Below are positions 10,520 to 20,780 of a stretch of DNA of 64,000 nt, one piece after another (position 1 is the first letter of the stretch; each line of letters begins with the position of its first letter). The stretch is from Erpobdella octoculata (Eukaryota; Annelida; Clitellata; Hirudinida; Erpobdellidae). The DNA lies in assembly GCA_963978895.1 (NCBI GenBank), contig OZ022247.1, positions 9,907,456-9,971,455 on the forward strand, written 5' to 3'. The translations under genes were made by a program, and so were the position numbers. Below the pieces are notes generated by a model. That model made no database searches. It was not told the origin of the DNA and saw only the letters and a list, made by a program, of their open reading frames with translations.

Positions 10520-11121
10520 TTAGATTATATTTTGCTTCAATGCATGTTGTGTAATTGTTTCACGATTTCGCTTAAGGACTGCTATGAGATCAATAAACTC
10601 GGGCAATTCGACGATGTGTAAAGGAAGAACTCCACCCACTACCAGATTCAGAATGTTGTCGCTGATCTCTGCCTTTGTCACAAAATTGGCATTAAGGAGC
10701 GACTGTGAAACTGTCATTTAGTGAATTTTTCGTTTTTTTGGCTCACCATATTGAGAACTGTCATCACTGTTTGTTTTTGTTTAAGTACATTTTTTGTCAA
10801 GTTTTCGTATTTCGATACGCGCTGGATGCACGCGAATCACGTGTTTTTCAAGTTCGACAGAGAATTGTGGAATGCTGAACACGTAGTTGCGTTAGCTTTG
10901 CACAGCAAGCATGTGAACCTAGACGTTTTAGCTTCCATCGATTTAAATCTGAATATTTTGACTAAATATGGCCATGAGTGTTCTTTATTAAGTTCCTTGT
11001 TGATCTGCCTATCTTCGCCACCACTGTTCACGTTCACTTTCAGAAGATTCCATAGTAATCTCGAACAATCTATTGTACACCAAAACAAATATGACCGCGA
11101 AAATCTTAGCTCCACCCACAA
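10520..11121 (-). pseudogene. hAT transposase N-terminus with BED zinc finger
   Basis: The minus strand reads a BED-type finger, FTCLLCKANATTCSAFHNSL with a following His-Pro, at about 11030-10850, then SQSLLNANFV and LPLHIVELPEFIDLI, typical of the region after the finger in hAT transposases, at 10717-10520. Stops break the frame between the two pieces and the catalytic RNase H-like domain is missing. It is the transposase relic of the surrounding element. Confidence 0.7.
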
Positions 11122-11412
11122 GCTTCAATACTAATAACATAAAAGTAAAATGGGGTTTGAAAGTGCATACTTTAATAATCATAGATAATTAATAATACAT
11201 CGATTTAAACTTTATGTCGTTTTATTAATTTTTACAGTACTTTGTAACGCTTTGTCCTGGAAAAATAACGAAGTAAAAGTATGTCCGAAAATAATACTTC
11301 GTTACAAGTAAAAGTACTGAAAATAATCTGTACTCCGTTACAGGCAAAAAGTACGTCGGATGTACTTAAGTAAAGTAATGCGCTATTTTTACTTCGTTAC
11401 CGAACAACACTG

Positions 11413-11510
11413 GTTTTAGGTTAGGTGCTTATCGCGTTTATGGTATTAACCCTTTTCAAATCGGTCGGGTTGTTATGTAATTCCTCGTTTTGTTAAGCAG
11501 TATTTCCAAC
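11413..11510. other. Spacer between two hAT elements
   Basis: About 100 bases with no feature; its last eight bases (TTTCCAAC, 11503-11510) are the left target duplication of the next hAT element. Confidence 0.6.
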
Positions 11511-11684
11511 CAGTGATATTCAAGTTAACTGTAACACTAACTGAAATCGGAAAATAATAGAAAAATAATGGTCAGTTAAGTGTAATAGTAATTTATTTAT
11601 TTTTTTTTTATTTATTTGACAAATTTAAAGTGGCGTAAATCAAACGACTTCAAGGCCACATACAAAAATGAATAGAACAAAAAG

Positions 11685-14600
11685 TTAAATTTTCATAAGG
11701 TATTGTTTCAATTCTTTTTTAAACATTACAAAATCAGGTGCTGCTCTTATCTCCAAGGGAATACTATTCCAAATTTTTGCTGCTGCAGCAGGAAAACTTC
11801 TATCACCAGCACTTTTTAGACGAGTAGAGGGAACGAAGAGAAGAGCTGAAGATGCAGATCTGAGATTCCCCCTTGATTGAATATTACTAATGGGCAAAAT
11901 TACTTCCATTAAGTATGAAGGAGCCAAACAGTTGAGACATTTAAAGACTATTTGAGCTACTTTGAAGATAATTCTACACCTGACGTTCAACCAATGTAGT
12001 TCTTGAAGTACTGGAGTGATGTGATCGCAGCGTCTTCGACCGGTCAAAAGCCTTGCCGCCGCATTCACCACTGATTGAAGGCGATGAGTCAAGATCTTCG
12101 GGAGTCCAACCAGTGTGGAATTACAATAGTCTAGTTTTGAAAACACCAATGAAGTAATAAGCAAGTTAAGCGCCAGGGGGGGTAGAGATGAAGCAACAGT
12201 TTTGATTTGACGTAAGGTTGAAAAGCAGCTTTGGGTGATGCGACTAACGTGAGTGTTCATACGCATGTCTGAATCAAAGAAAGCACCCAAATTGCGAACT
12301 GAATCAGATGGAGAGATCCAATCTTTACCCATTCTCAGCGGTGCTGCTTGGAACTTACGTTTCATCCGACTGGTTGACAGCCAAATTACTTCAGACTTGC
12401 TTGAATTCAGCTGAAGGCGACTGGAAGACATCCATAGGCTCACATCATCAATGCATGTAGAAACTACTGACGAGAGTTCAATTGCCTTAACAGGATCACA
12501 ATGACCATAGATCTGTGTGTCATCAGCATAAAAGTGCGCACAAAGTCCATGATTGGAGATAATTTTTTCTAGGTGAGCTATATACATTGTAAAGAGAGTT
12601 GGTCCAAGAACTGAACCCTGAGGCACTCCACAGTTAAGTAGCAAAGTACCAGAAATGTCCTCTCCAACCCTAACCTGACATTTACGTTCATTAAGGTATG
12701 AGTCAACCCACTCTAGTGCAGATCCGCAGAAACCAAAATGTGAGTTTAGCCGTTGGAGTAGAATAGAGTGATCAACCGTATCGAATGCAGCTGAGAGATC
12801 TAAGAGAACTAGCAATGTTATTTTCCCGCTGTCAGCAGCCACCAGAGCATCAGAAAAAACCTTAAGAACTGCGGTCTCTGTTGAATGATATTGCCGATAA
12901 GCCGACTGATGAGGTGGAGAAAGGTTATTACTATCCAAGTAGCTGGTTATCCTCGAAAGAACAAGCCGTTCTAATAACTTTGAAATGACGGACAAATTGG
13001 AGATTGGTCGATAAGAGCTAGCGTCATCACAGTCAAGATTGGGTTTTTTTTAGAACTGGAGTGATGTAGGATGATTTGAAATATTTTGGTAGGTATCCTT
13101 CAATGAAGGATTTGTTAAACAAGCTGGTTAAAAAAGGTGCCAGTAAACAAGCTGATTTTTTTAGTAGCCAAGTTGGTATCGGATCTAGTAAACATTGTTT
13201 GTTTGGAAGACTATTTATAAGTTTGGTCACTTCATCCACATTTGTTGGCGCAAAAATGTTAAGAGAAGAGTTGATGGCCCAGTCCACAAGAGGTGGAGCA
13301 AGACAAGATGCAGTTGAAGCACGTACATTCTCAGTTTTACTTTCAAAGAACTTGAGAAATGAATTAGCTGTTAAGGTTGTTCTGATGGGTATTTGACCTC
13401 TAGCTGTTATTGTGTTTAAGGAAGTCCATAGATTTCGAGTTGATTGACATTCATCTTCAATTTTTTTAGTCCAGAAAGACTCACGTTTACTACGAAGTAG
13501 TTTCCTGTATTTTTTAAGTTGATTTTTCCATTCTAAGAGATCATTTGGTGAATTTGTTTTGATTGCTAGTCGCTCAAGTCGACGTGTTAGTTTTTTGCAA
13601 TTATGACAGTCGTAGTCAAACCATGGGTCAGAAGGTCGTTGACGATACCTGGACATTTTTAGGGGTATTTGAAAATCAAGCATGGTTAGTAGTTCCTTGT
13701 TATATGTATCAACTGCATCATCCAGACTGCCTGTAACTTCTTGGGTGAGAGAAGAAGCCTGAAGCTGAGTTACAAAATCATCGAATATAAATTTTTTCCA
13801 GTCTCGACGCATAGAGTTCTTATAAGTAGGAGGAGGGCGAGTTATTAGTGAGCTCCATCGGATGAGAAAGTGATCAGAAAAGCCAGTGTCAATTACTTCA
13901 ATACTTTGAGCTAGAGAATCAGATCGAATGGCTACAGCATCGAGAGTGCCACCTTGCACATGAGTTGGTTGTTTAACATGTTGAATGAATCCATGATCAG
14001 CAAGAATAGTGTTAAAAGTTATAGCATTATTATCTTCACTTCGTTCCAATCTTATATTAAAATCACCAGACACAACAACATCTTCATTCAGGGCTGAAAC
14101 AGTGTCAAGTAAATCAGAAAATTCACTAAAAAATTGTTTATTGATTATTCCTGTTCTGTAAATTACAACAATCAAACAACTGTAGGAGCCAGCTGTTACC
14201 CTACCAGCAGCACATTCATATGTTGTCGGCGTAACAGCTGGGTGAAACTGTTTCAGCCGGAAACCAGGAGCTCCCAAAATAGCAACTCCTCCGTGGTTAC
14301 AGCGTAGGGAATCATGTTTCACTCTTGGTCTGGGTCTGTCCACAACAGAAAAACCAAGCTTGAGAAATTTTTTGAAACAGATTGAGTCTTCATCGTGCCA
14401 TGTCTCAGTGAGAAGCAAAATATTAATTTTATGTTCATGGAAAATATTATGAATATCATCAGTCTTATTGTTGACTGATCTAATGTTAAGGAGACCGAAG
14501 TTAGCTTTCTTTGTGACTGTTCTAGAGTGGCGTTCTCTTAGATTAATAAGTCTGTGTTTTTTAATACTTTCATTAGTGGGTTTTAATGGAACTGAGTTAT

Positions 14601-14886
14601 CAATATGGTTATTATCAGGATTAGAATTAGTTTGTTTCAATTCTTCACCCTCTATCACTTTGTCAATTTCTTTCAAACTGATATCATTTCTTGAAGTCAT
14701 ATTCACATCTGATTTTAAATTTTCTAGTTCTTCAGCACTATATCCTACAGCCAGTTTGTTCACTCCCATGTCACTCTGCACCATCATATCCATCTGAAAA
14801 CCTCCACTACTCAGCAACTGCTGCCCCCTCATTGTTGCTTTTTTATTTCTACCATATTTTTTTGCTTGGTTATTTAAACAACTCAT
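11685..14886 (-). pseudogene. LINE ORF2: endonuclease and reverse transcriptase, one frameshift
   Basis: Part 1 (14886-13033): APE-type endonuclease with LLNIRSVNNK, LLTETWH, SGDFNIRL and SDHFLIRW. Part 2 (12995-11685): reverse transcriptase with RQYHSTETAV, LLDLSAAFDTVDH, GVPQGSVLGP and the catalytic YADDTQIY, then a C-terminal domain with WLNVRCRI and SIPLEIR. The frames meet at a run of eight A (minus strand) near 13041-13048; one base fewer would make a single ORF of about 1066 codons. Everything else is open, so this is a recent copy. A sequencing error or programmed slippage cannot be excluded. Confidence 0.9.
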
Positions 14887-14912
14887 ATCTTCTGAACTTA
14901 AACAGTTTTTTC

Positions 14913-15833
14913 CTATAAATTTTGCTTTTTGAAGGCAACAGCATAGAATGCCCCTGCCTTGCCTTTTATTCTAAACATCCATTTGGTGATATCATCTTTT
15001 TCTCCAATCAGCCTCTTCTTTTCCTCAAGCAACCTCTTACATTCCAGTCTATCCTCTTTTGACAGGTCATTGCTTAATATGATGTTTCTTGTTTCTTCTG
15101 CTTTCTTCAACTTTGGTGCATTTTCCATTGTCAGATTTTTAACTGAAGTACTTTGAAACTTTATCATAACTGGTCTTGGTGTTTGCAATTCACTTCTTTT
15201 TCCTATTCTGTAAATTTCTAAAATTTCTTTTTCTAATTCCAAACCTGTAATACTTTCCAATATTTGTATAACATCTTCTTTATCTTTACTTTTGGAGTTC
15301 TGCTCATTTTCAGGTATTCTATAAGCTACAATGTTGTTTTTCCTCTGTTGCCTATCTTCTACTGTATTAATTTTAATTCCTGTTACTTCCACTGCTCTTT
15401 GAATATTTTTAACATCTGTTGTCACTTCTTTTAAACTCTCTTTAACTATTTCTGAGAATGTTCTATTTGTTCTACTGGTTTCCTCAAGTTTATCATTGGA
15501 TTGTTTATTATATTTCACAATTTGCTCCTTCAACTCTTGAATCTGCTCTAGCTGCACCTCCATCATGTTATCACCACGACCATACCCCGCCTGACGACCA
15601 TTTATCTCCTCCACCGACATTTTTACACCTCGAATTTCTTGTTCAACAAACTCCCTCATCTCCTTCATCATTTCTTTGATCTCTAGAGACTGTCCGTGTT
15701 CTTTATCCAACTCAACCAATTCTTTCAACCTTTCTTCATTATTCCTATGGCAACATTCGCAAAGGTGAAGTCCCAGAACCATAACATCGCTCGCTACCTT
15801 CTTTTCTTCAAGTCTCGTTCTGCCGCCCGGCAT
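14913..15833 (-). CDS. LINE ORF1 protein (coiled coil plus RRM-like domain)
   Basis: The frame is open from 15950, but the likely start is MPGGRTRLEEKK at 15833, giving about 306 residues. Near the N-terminus is LGLHLCECCHRNNEERLKEL, then a long Glu/Lys-rich helical segment fitting a trimeric coiled coil, then RKNNIVAYRIPENE and PRPVMIKF, which resemble the RNA-binding fold of ORF1 proteins. It would bind LINE RNA as a chaperone. ORF2 starts 27 nt after the stop. The same N-terminal motif recurs in the different LINE at 26533. Confidence 0.85.
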   Translation of the reverse strand: MPGGRTRLEEKKVASDVMVLGLHLCECCHRNNEERLKELVELDKEHGQSLEIKEMMKEMREFVEQEIRGVKMSVEEINGRQAGYGRGDNMMEVQLEQIQELKEQIVKYNKQSNDKLEETSRTNRTFSEIVKESLKEVTTDVKNIQRAVEVTGIKINTVEDRQQRKNNIVAYRIPENEQNSKSKDKEDVIQILESITGLELEKEILEIYRIGKRSELQTPRPVMIKFQSTSVKNLTMENAPKLKKAEETRNIILSNDLSKEDRLECKRLLEEKKRLIGEKDDITKWMFRIKGKAGAFYAVAFKKQNL

Positions 15834-16390
15834 TTGAAATATCTCTCCGAAATTTTTAGAAAACCGTTGAAATACACAAATTAAAACCCAAAAGTGAACA
15901 ATAAACCAAGCAATTCGCAAATTATTAGGAGAAATCGTCAATTCAACCAACTGAAAATAGTAACTGAAATACGGCGAATAACTCTAACTGTAATAGTAAC
16001 TGAATAATAAATTCAGTTAAATAATACAAAAATAATTATTAACTGAAAAATATTTTTAATGTAATTTTAATCGAAATAAATTAATTATTAGATTTTTTTT
16101 ATCTGAAGATGAAAATCGAGTTCTTTGGTGTTACGTAACAAATAGTATATATGGTGCTGTTTAGTTATTCGCGGCCTTTCGTAATTCTTTGTGGTCCTAA
16201 ATGCTGAAAAAGTGACAAGGACTTAAATAAACAACAACAACATTCGCGCCCTTTTGTTATTATTGATAGTTGATAGTGCTGTTGCAATCGTTCCGTGAAA
16301 AATGTTCAAGAACAATAGTGGCAGAAAACAAGAAAGTAGTGTATGGAAATATTTTGATTATGAGCAATCAGTTAACAATCTTCTGATGAA

Positions 16391-16723
16391 TTGTGCCAAC
16401 CTCCTTTAAAAAGATTAAAGAGGCTTGTCCAAGAAATTGAAGCTTCCAGTTCTCCGAGCAAGCAATCTAGGCACGGAAGTTCTGTTGAGGAAAAACTTAA
16501 TGCTTATCTTGGGGCTTCAAAAAGATTAGCTGCTAATCAAACTGGATTAAGTTTCTGGACAGCCTCAGAGACAGTGTATCCTCTAATAGTGGCCTTCGCT
16601 AAGGACCTTATCTCTGCACCTGCTTCAGAAGCATATGTGGAGCGCATCTTCTCGGTTTGCAGTGATATGACTGCAGGAAAAAGAAACAGGCACTCCAAGA
16701 ATCTAGAAGCTCGTGTTTTTTGA
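16391..16723 (+). pseudogene. hAT transposase C-terminal dimerisation region
   Basis: Reads LSFWTASETVYPLIVAFAKD, then SAPASEAYVERIFSVCSD and KRNRHSKNLEARVFL: the conserved hAT C-terminal dimer domain. It continues a few residues past the stop in another frame. The upstream DDE catalytic part is gone, so it cannot be active. It belongs to the element at 11511-16903. Confidence 0.85.
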
Positions 16724-16911
16724 AAATGAACCTTGAAATTTTACCATTTTGTAAATAAATAAATAAAAAAAATTAATTTTGGCTGTGTATAGAATCTACA
16801 GTTAACTTAAAAATAAATAAGTGTAATAGTAACTGAAAAATGTTTGTGGTAAAATAACTTTAACTGCAACTGTAACTGAAAAGTTGTAACTGAAATAACA
16901 CTGTTTCCAAC

Positions 16912-17120
16912 TTGCGTGTAGTGCGTGCGAAACATGATTTTTGGTATAACCAGCTGAGAGAAAAATAAAATTATAGTTGATCATTTTTATGCAAATATTT
17001 TCTTTTTAGTAATTGTGAGTTGTGACTAAATCTAATATATAAATAATACTTTTTTATGGTCAGAAAACGTTGGTGCGCGGGGCCCGCAGCATTTGCTACT
17101 CTTGCTTCGTGGCTTATCCA
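16912..17120. other. Spacer
   Basis: Short AT-rich gap with no feature between the hAT element and the integrase fragment. Confidence 0.4.
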
Positions 17121-17420
17121 ACACTGAGCATACACGTCTCCCTAATCTGCCACGTTTCCCGGATTTCCAAACATGAGATCGCAAGGAAGTCGTATCTCCC
17201 GTTCAAATAACATTTTTCTTGGGGTAGCCTTCGTCGTATTGTGAGGAAATCCCCTGTAAGCCATCAAAAATAACGGAATGTGTTTATCCCAATCAACTTG
17301 ATATTTGCCGACCATTTTAAACAAATGTTGTTGAATAGATCGGTTAAATCGTTTCACCATTCCGTCAGACAGAGGATGAAAGATGGTTGTCCGGGTTTTA
17401 TGTATGCCTAACAGGCGGCA
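17121..17420 (-). pseudogene. Ty3/gypsy integrase fragment
   Basis: The minus strand encodes LLGIHKTRTT, SDGMVKRFNRSIQQHL, PLFLMAYRGFPHNTT and MLFEREIRLP: the end of the integrase catalytic core including the Glu region. No LTR, reverse transcriptase or second half is visible nearby, so it is an isolated remnant. Confidence 0.85.
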
Positions 17421-18563
17421 ATCAATTCGTATTTATATATCGTTAATTACAGATTGAAAAAAGGCTTTCAGCTTATGACGAAAAAAGTAAGTGACGAAGA
17501 ACTTGTAAGAGAAGGAAAAAGAAAGATATAGAAAAAAACAGTTTACAGAACAACATCACAACAATAATTGTTTATGAAATTTATAAAACAAATGAAATAA
17601 TTATTTTTATTTTATCAACTTTTAACTATTGAGAAGACTTTTACAAGATATAATTCTATAACATATAAGTACTCCAGTGCTTTTTGTATTATTTCTTTGA
17701 AACTGTATTGTTTAGTTTATCTTTTTTTCTATTTTTCAGGTATTTTCTGTTAGATAACGATGATGACTTGTCGACAATGAGCTCGTAAAATACAAAATAT
17801 GCAAAAAGGTCGCATGCCAAACATTGCTGTGTACATACCTCTTTATATGAATAACAATCCATACATTGGCATGAGTGATCTTATGACGATAAGGTTTATT
17901 TTTAAATTTTTTATATTAACTTCACCTTTCTATCTGATTGATTGAACACAAACCTATTTCACGTCATCCAGTCGATCTGAAACTTCATTCATAGACTCGT
18001 TAGGATCAAAAATTAATTTTGAGATATTCACGCTCAATAAAAATAAAAAAATAATTTGTGATATTCACGATCAACAAATTAAAAAAAATTAAAAAGAAAA
18101 TAAAAAAAATGAAAGGGTTTTTAAAAATTAAACTCTTTACGGTTCACTTGTTATTTTTTAAATTGCTATCCTAACCTTTTATTCCAAAACACTATTATTT
18201 CTATGTTTTTGCCACATTTGCGTGTAACATCTAAGTTGGCTGTTTAACTATTAAAAACCCTTTGTTGCTTCAATTCCATCAATCAACTGTTTATAGATTA
18301 TATATATAGATTAAGAAATATGGTACCTTAGAAAATAAACACACGTGTAAGTTGAAATGTGAGCCATAATACCTGTCACACCTGACTAAACCAACTGTAA
18401 AAAACGACAAAAGGAATATTGATGTTGAATAATTTTTATTTACATTTATCAGCATATACAAATGTTGCATGTCTCTACTCATGCAATGCTGTATAATCAC
18501 AGTGAGTTGGTGAAATAAAATAACATTCTAATTTTTATCTACAAATATTTAAGACAGTTGGCT
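17421..18563. other. AT-rich intergenic sequence
   Basis: No gene. The stretch near 17945-18005 (CGTCATCCAGTCGATCTGAA) resembles 30110-30160 and may be another fragment of the family 3 repeat. Confidence 0.4.
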
Positions 18564-18638
18564 TTAACCCATTAACGGTTACGGTTGCGAAAACGTAACG
18601 TCAATTTCAGTATTTCCGTATGATCATTAATGGGTTAA
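18564..18638 (+). mobile_element. 75-bp TTAA-flanked MITE, copy 2
   Basis: Begins TTAACCCATTAACGGTTAC and ends CATTAATGGGTTAA. It matches the reverse complement of 8199-8269 through GTTACG and CGAAAACG, GTATTTTCGTAT-like and terminal blocks. Too short to code; it would need a transposase supplied in trans. Confidence 0.75.
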
Positions 18639-18719
18639 TGAAGTCACTACATTGAAATGAAATGAAAATGAGATAAACAATGTACAGACATTATAAATAT
18701 CATCGCAAACATTTTTTAG

Positions 18720-18724
<5 letters not shown>

Positions 18725-18762
<38 letters not shown>
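18725..18762. repeat. AT dinucleotide repeat
   Basis: About 19 AT units, downstream of ligand B. Confidence 0.95.
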
Positions 18763-18763
<1 letters not shown>

Positions 18764-18835
18764 CCTGTTCAATGCAATGACACGACCGAGGAATCAAATT
18801 TGTCAACTCGTGGGATTTTTGTTTCGGTCATCTTG
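18761..18835 (-). pseudogene. Duplicated 3' end of ligand B
   Basis: Positions 18761-18805 match 18958-19005 at roughly 85 percent, including the codons for IPRSCHC and the AATC plus TA-repeat flank. Similarity fades further 5'. It lies about 190 bp past the ligand B stop, so it is a local partial duplication rather than a separate gene. Confidence 0.65.
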
Positions 18836-18867
18836 TAAAGACCATGTCGATTATAAAATAACAAATT

Positions 18868-18957
18868 GTATTATTATTAATAATATTATATTATTATTAA
18901 TAATATTATATTATTATTAATAATATTATATTATTATTATTAATAATATATATATAT
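18868..18957. repeat. 20-bp palindromic AT repeat
   Basis: About four copies of TTATTATTAATAATATTATA. Each unit is near self-complementary and should form AT hairpins. It sits between the ligand B stop and its duplicated tail. Confidence 0.85.
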
Positions 18958-18965
18958 AATCATGT

Positions 18966-20780
18966 TCACGTGCAATGACAAGACCGAGGAATCATGTTTG
19001 CGATACGGCTAACTTGCAAAAGTCCTTTCTGTCCGACGTGAGCAATGGTAAGTGGGTCAAACTCTTTCGGAACGCATTTAAGTGTAAACCCGGTACGATT
19101 GTCCATGACTAGACCCATCAATGCCGCATAACTGTTGCCTGACTTGTAATTAAGGGGACAATCTCCGTGACAATAAAAGGCTTGATAACCAGATGGTTCG
19201 ATTATCCAGCTATCCCATCCGATATCTAAAAAGCTAATATAAAGTGAATAACGGCAGCAGCGGGATTCTCTTTGGCTTTGAGTGCAGTCGTTTGGACCTG
19301 TGGAAATAGCACCTTCTTCCCCAATGATAATGCGTTGAGCTTGAACTGATCTTTTAAAGCGCTGACGAAGAACTGTTTTTTCTTGAGTCAAAACATTAAG
19401 AGCTGGAAAATGTTCTGCGTTGAGCAAATCACTGTTTGGAGAAACTGTTGAATGTCTTTCCAGCATCGTTTCATTCCAGAGTACAAAACGGATGAGATCG
19501 TCCATAACATATCGATCGTCGCACGTTATTTCTAATCCAAAGTTTGATGAGGGATCTCTTATCCAATCTTGCACAGGACTGGCAACGTCGAACTCTTCCC
19601 ATCCCAGGCTGTCTAAAGAAACCACTCGAGATGTGACAGATTTTCGCTGAAACATTGTCGGACTTTCGTTTGATTTGATAATTTGAAAAATCTCGATGCG
19701 GACTGAACGGTCAACAAAGTCGTTAGAAATGACAGGTTCTGTTTTAACAAAAGTTTTATAAATCTTTAAAACAGCAGAGGTTACTAAAACGTCAAGACTT
19801 GCATCCTGTGAGTCGTGGTTGTCAATAGCAAAGAAAACTCTTTTAAGGTTTCGAAGTTGTTCATTTTCACGTATTGTGAGATTTGCTGACAATCGTGTTC
19901 CTAGAAAGTTACATTTTTTTATTTATTATAATTTTATTTAATTTAAACCAATAGTTTTGAATGAATATTAGAAAATTTAGTCACCGTTATCTGTGAAGCT
20001 GTGAAACTGACTGGCATAAAATCGTTCATCGTCAAGAAGAGCGGAATTTGAAGTTTTTTCTTGTACTTCTTCAAGACTTTTTTTGTACTGAATGAGAATC
20101 TGAGATTTTTCCTCTTCGCTAATGTTAGTTTTTGACACGTCCGGTATGCTATTCATTCTGAGGCGTTTCAAGATCTGCTGAGAGATTTCAAGTTTCAACT
20201 TACTGATGAGGTCAGTGCTGTTGCAGAAGTCTTCGTGTAAGGAGTTATCTTTTTCATTTTTTTCATCTTTTGTATCTTCAATGACAAAATCGTTTCTGTC
20301 CCGTTTGGAGACGTCGTCATGAAATAAAAATTTACTTTCTGTAAAAAATTCACTTTGTCCGCTTATAATTTCTTCTTCTGCATTTGCTGGTATTGATTTT
20401 CCTTCTTGTATGTTTTCGTATTCTGTCGATGAAAGAGTAGACATTTCTGCTGTGCTGTTCAAATTGACCGAATGAAATGTAGCAAATAGATTTTCATTTT
20501 TCGGTAGTTGTTCAGAAATGATAGGAAAGTCCGGATTAATATCCGCTTGAATATTTGAAGATGTTTCTAGTAAGTGAATGTCCGTTGGGAAAGTTATTGA
20601 AGAAAAATCGTCACCTTTGTGGTCGTTCTGTATTGTTGTTGATTCCGATGTGATGAACTGTGTTGTCGATGTCATGGACTGATCTTCAAGGTTTGACATC
20701 TCGTTGTGAGAAATAGTCAGCGGTTGAGAGAGGAGAATAATTAAATTGAAAAAAATCAGAGTTTGTTGCCAATTCTTCAT
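18966..20780 (-). CDS. Secreted TGF-beta superfamily ligand precursor, activin/myostatin-like (ligand B)
   Basis: Two exons: 19985-20780 and 18966-19900, joined in phase 1 across an 84-nt intron, giving about 576 residues. Order: signal peptide (LIFFNLIILLSQPL), a long Ser/Thr/Glu-rich acidic prodomain start, TGF-beta propeptide with VVSLDSLGWEEFD and SSNFGLEITC, furin-type site RQRFKR near residue 449, then a 127-residue mature domain. That domain has DC, CCRYSLYISFLDIGWDSW, FYCHGDC, LKCVPKEFDP and SCHC. It has eight cysteines; the first of the family CC pair, which makes the dimer disulfide, is Lys (KC). The mature part fits the nine-cysteine activin/TGF-beta/myostatin group better than BMPs. 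Ligand A is the tandem paralogue. Confidence 0.9.
19901..19984 (-). other. 84-nt phase-1 intron of ligand B
   Basis: Donor AACG|GTGACT and acceptor AACTTTCTAG|GAACACG on the minus strand. It joins SFTDNG to TRLSANLT. The position matches the intron of ligand A. The frame contains a stop, so it must be spliced. Confidence 0.8.

Larger units (their letters stand above)
8096..11412 (-). mobile_element. hAT DNA transposon, decayed
   Basis: Ends begin CTGTGTTGG (left) and end CAACACTG (right), near the CAGTGTTG-type hAT inverted repeats, with GTACTTAAGTAAAAGTA repeats just inside both ends. The 8-bp flanks match at only four positions, so the target duplication is weak. It contains a minus-strand BED-finger transposase relic and an unrelated plus-strand ORF relic. 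It appears inserted next to another hAT-type end at 8040 (CAGTGCCGGATTA). Confidence 0.65.
11592..15955 (-). mobile_element. Nearly intact non-LTR retrotransposon (CR1/L2/Jockey-type LINE)
   Basis: About 4.36 kb on the minus strand, flanked by AATAGTAA at 11584-11591 and 15956-15963. The 3' end has an (AAATA)n/A-rich tail. It carries ORF1 and an APE-RT ORF2 with a single frameshift. Both flanks are hAT sequence, so it inserted into that element. It reaches within a few bases of the right duplication, so it is probably full length or only slightly 5'-truncated. Confidence 0.9.
11511..16903 (+). mobile_element. hAT element with perfect 8-bp target duplication, split by a LINE
   Basis: Starts CAGTGATATT and ends AATAACACTG; flanked by TTTCCAAC at 11503-11510 and 16904-16911. 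Just inside both ends are AGTAACTGTAAC-type repeats. Without the nested LINE it is about 1.0 kb, a deletion derivative that keeps only the C-terminus of a transposase (16391-16723). Confidence 0.88.

Noticed and set aside
13076..13396. Plus-strand ORFs across the LINE (also 14468-14918 and 14959-15884)
   Set aside because: They are antisense shadows of the LINE ORFs.
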